DNA of 12,471 nucleotides from Candidatus Falkowiibacteriota bacterium (GTDB lineage Bacteria > Patescibacteriota > Patescibacteriia > Patescibacteriales > SZUA-104), in contig QIIF01000118.1 in NCBI GenBank assembly GCA_003231075.1, positions 1-12,471 of the forward strand. Direction: 5' to 3'. Positions 12,461 through 12,471 of this stretch are shown one piece after another (position 1 is the first letter of the stretch; the number at the start of each line of letters is the position of its first letter). The translations under genes and the position numbers were made by a program. The notes beneath the pieces were generated by a model. That model was not told the DNA's origin. It saw only the letters and a program-made list of their open reading frames with translations, and did no database searches.

Positions 12461-12471
12461 ATTATTTAATA

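Overview
The window is bacterial, with short AT-rich promoters, strong AAGGAGG-type ribosome binding sites and standard stop codons. A DUF4143-type AAA ATPase, a single-ORF IS66 element and many orphan small proteins would suit a metagenomic, possibly Candidate Phyla Radiation-like genome. That placement is a weak inference, because no marker gene is present.

Layout. (1) 23-1354, plus strand: an intact AAA ATPase of the DUF4143/COG1373 type. (2) About 1382-10756: an island read entirely from the minus strand. In transcription order it holds a sigma70-like promoter (10756-10728), a candidate 235-nt RNA ending in a strong terminator (10721-10487), about 950 bp of hairpin-rich noncoding DNA, then seven proteins: 86 aa, 147 aa, a ~1,357-aa DEIH-box SF2 helicase, a 35-aa membrane peptide, 139 aa, 233 aa and 66 aa. 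Apart from the helicase, none resembles a family I can name. (3) 10768-12320, plus strand: an IS66-family insertion sequence with one transposase gene and 22-bp inverted ends. (4) 12379-12460, minus strand: a class II (leucine-type) tRNA-like gene with an AUC anticodon and a damaged acceptor stem.

The most unusual thing is the noncoding DNA of the island. Most of the genes are separated by a recurring set of folded elements. Read on the minus strand these are: a hairpin whose loop usually carries UCACU or UUACU and whose stem sequence changes while pairing is kept; an irregular AACCU-UUCU-UUGA hairpin; a long AT-rich stem of the AAUCGCYRAUUAA type; a small CCGCC/GGCGG hairpin; an H-type pseudoknot; and a hairpin next to the ribosome binding site. 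Many mismatches on the plus strand become G-U pairs on the minus strand, the transcribed one, so these look like selected RNA structures. Few are followed by U-tracts, so most are not simple terminators. Two leaders 7.9 kb apart share 53 identical bases.

My reading is that the island is an uncharacterised mobile or accessory system: a large helicase with coiled-coil and zinc-ribbon tail plus orphan small proteins, expressed from transcripts punctuated by structured RNA. The structures are read directly from the sequence; the function is inference.
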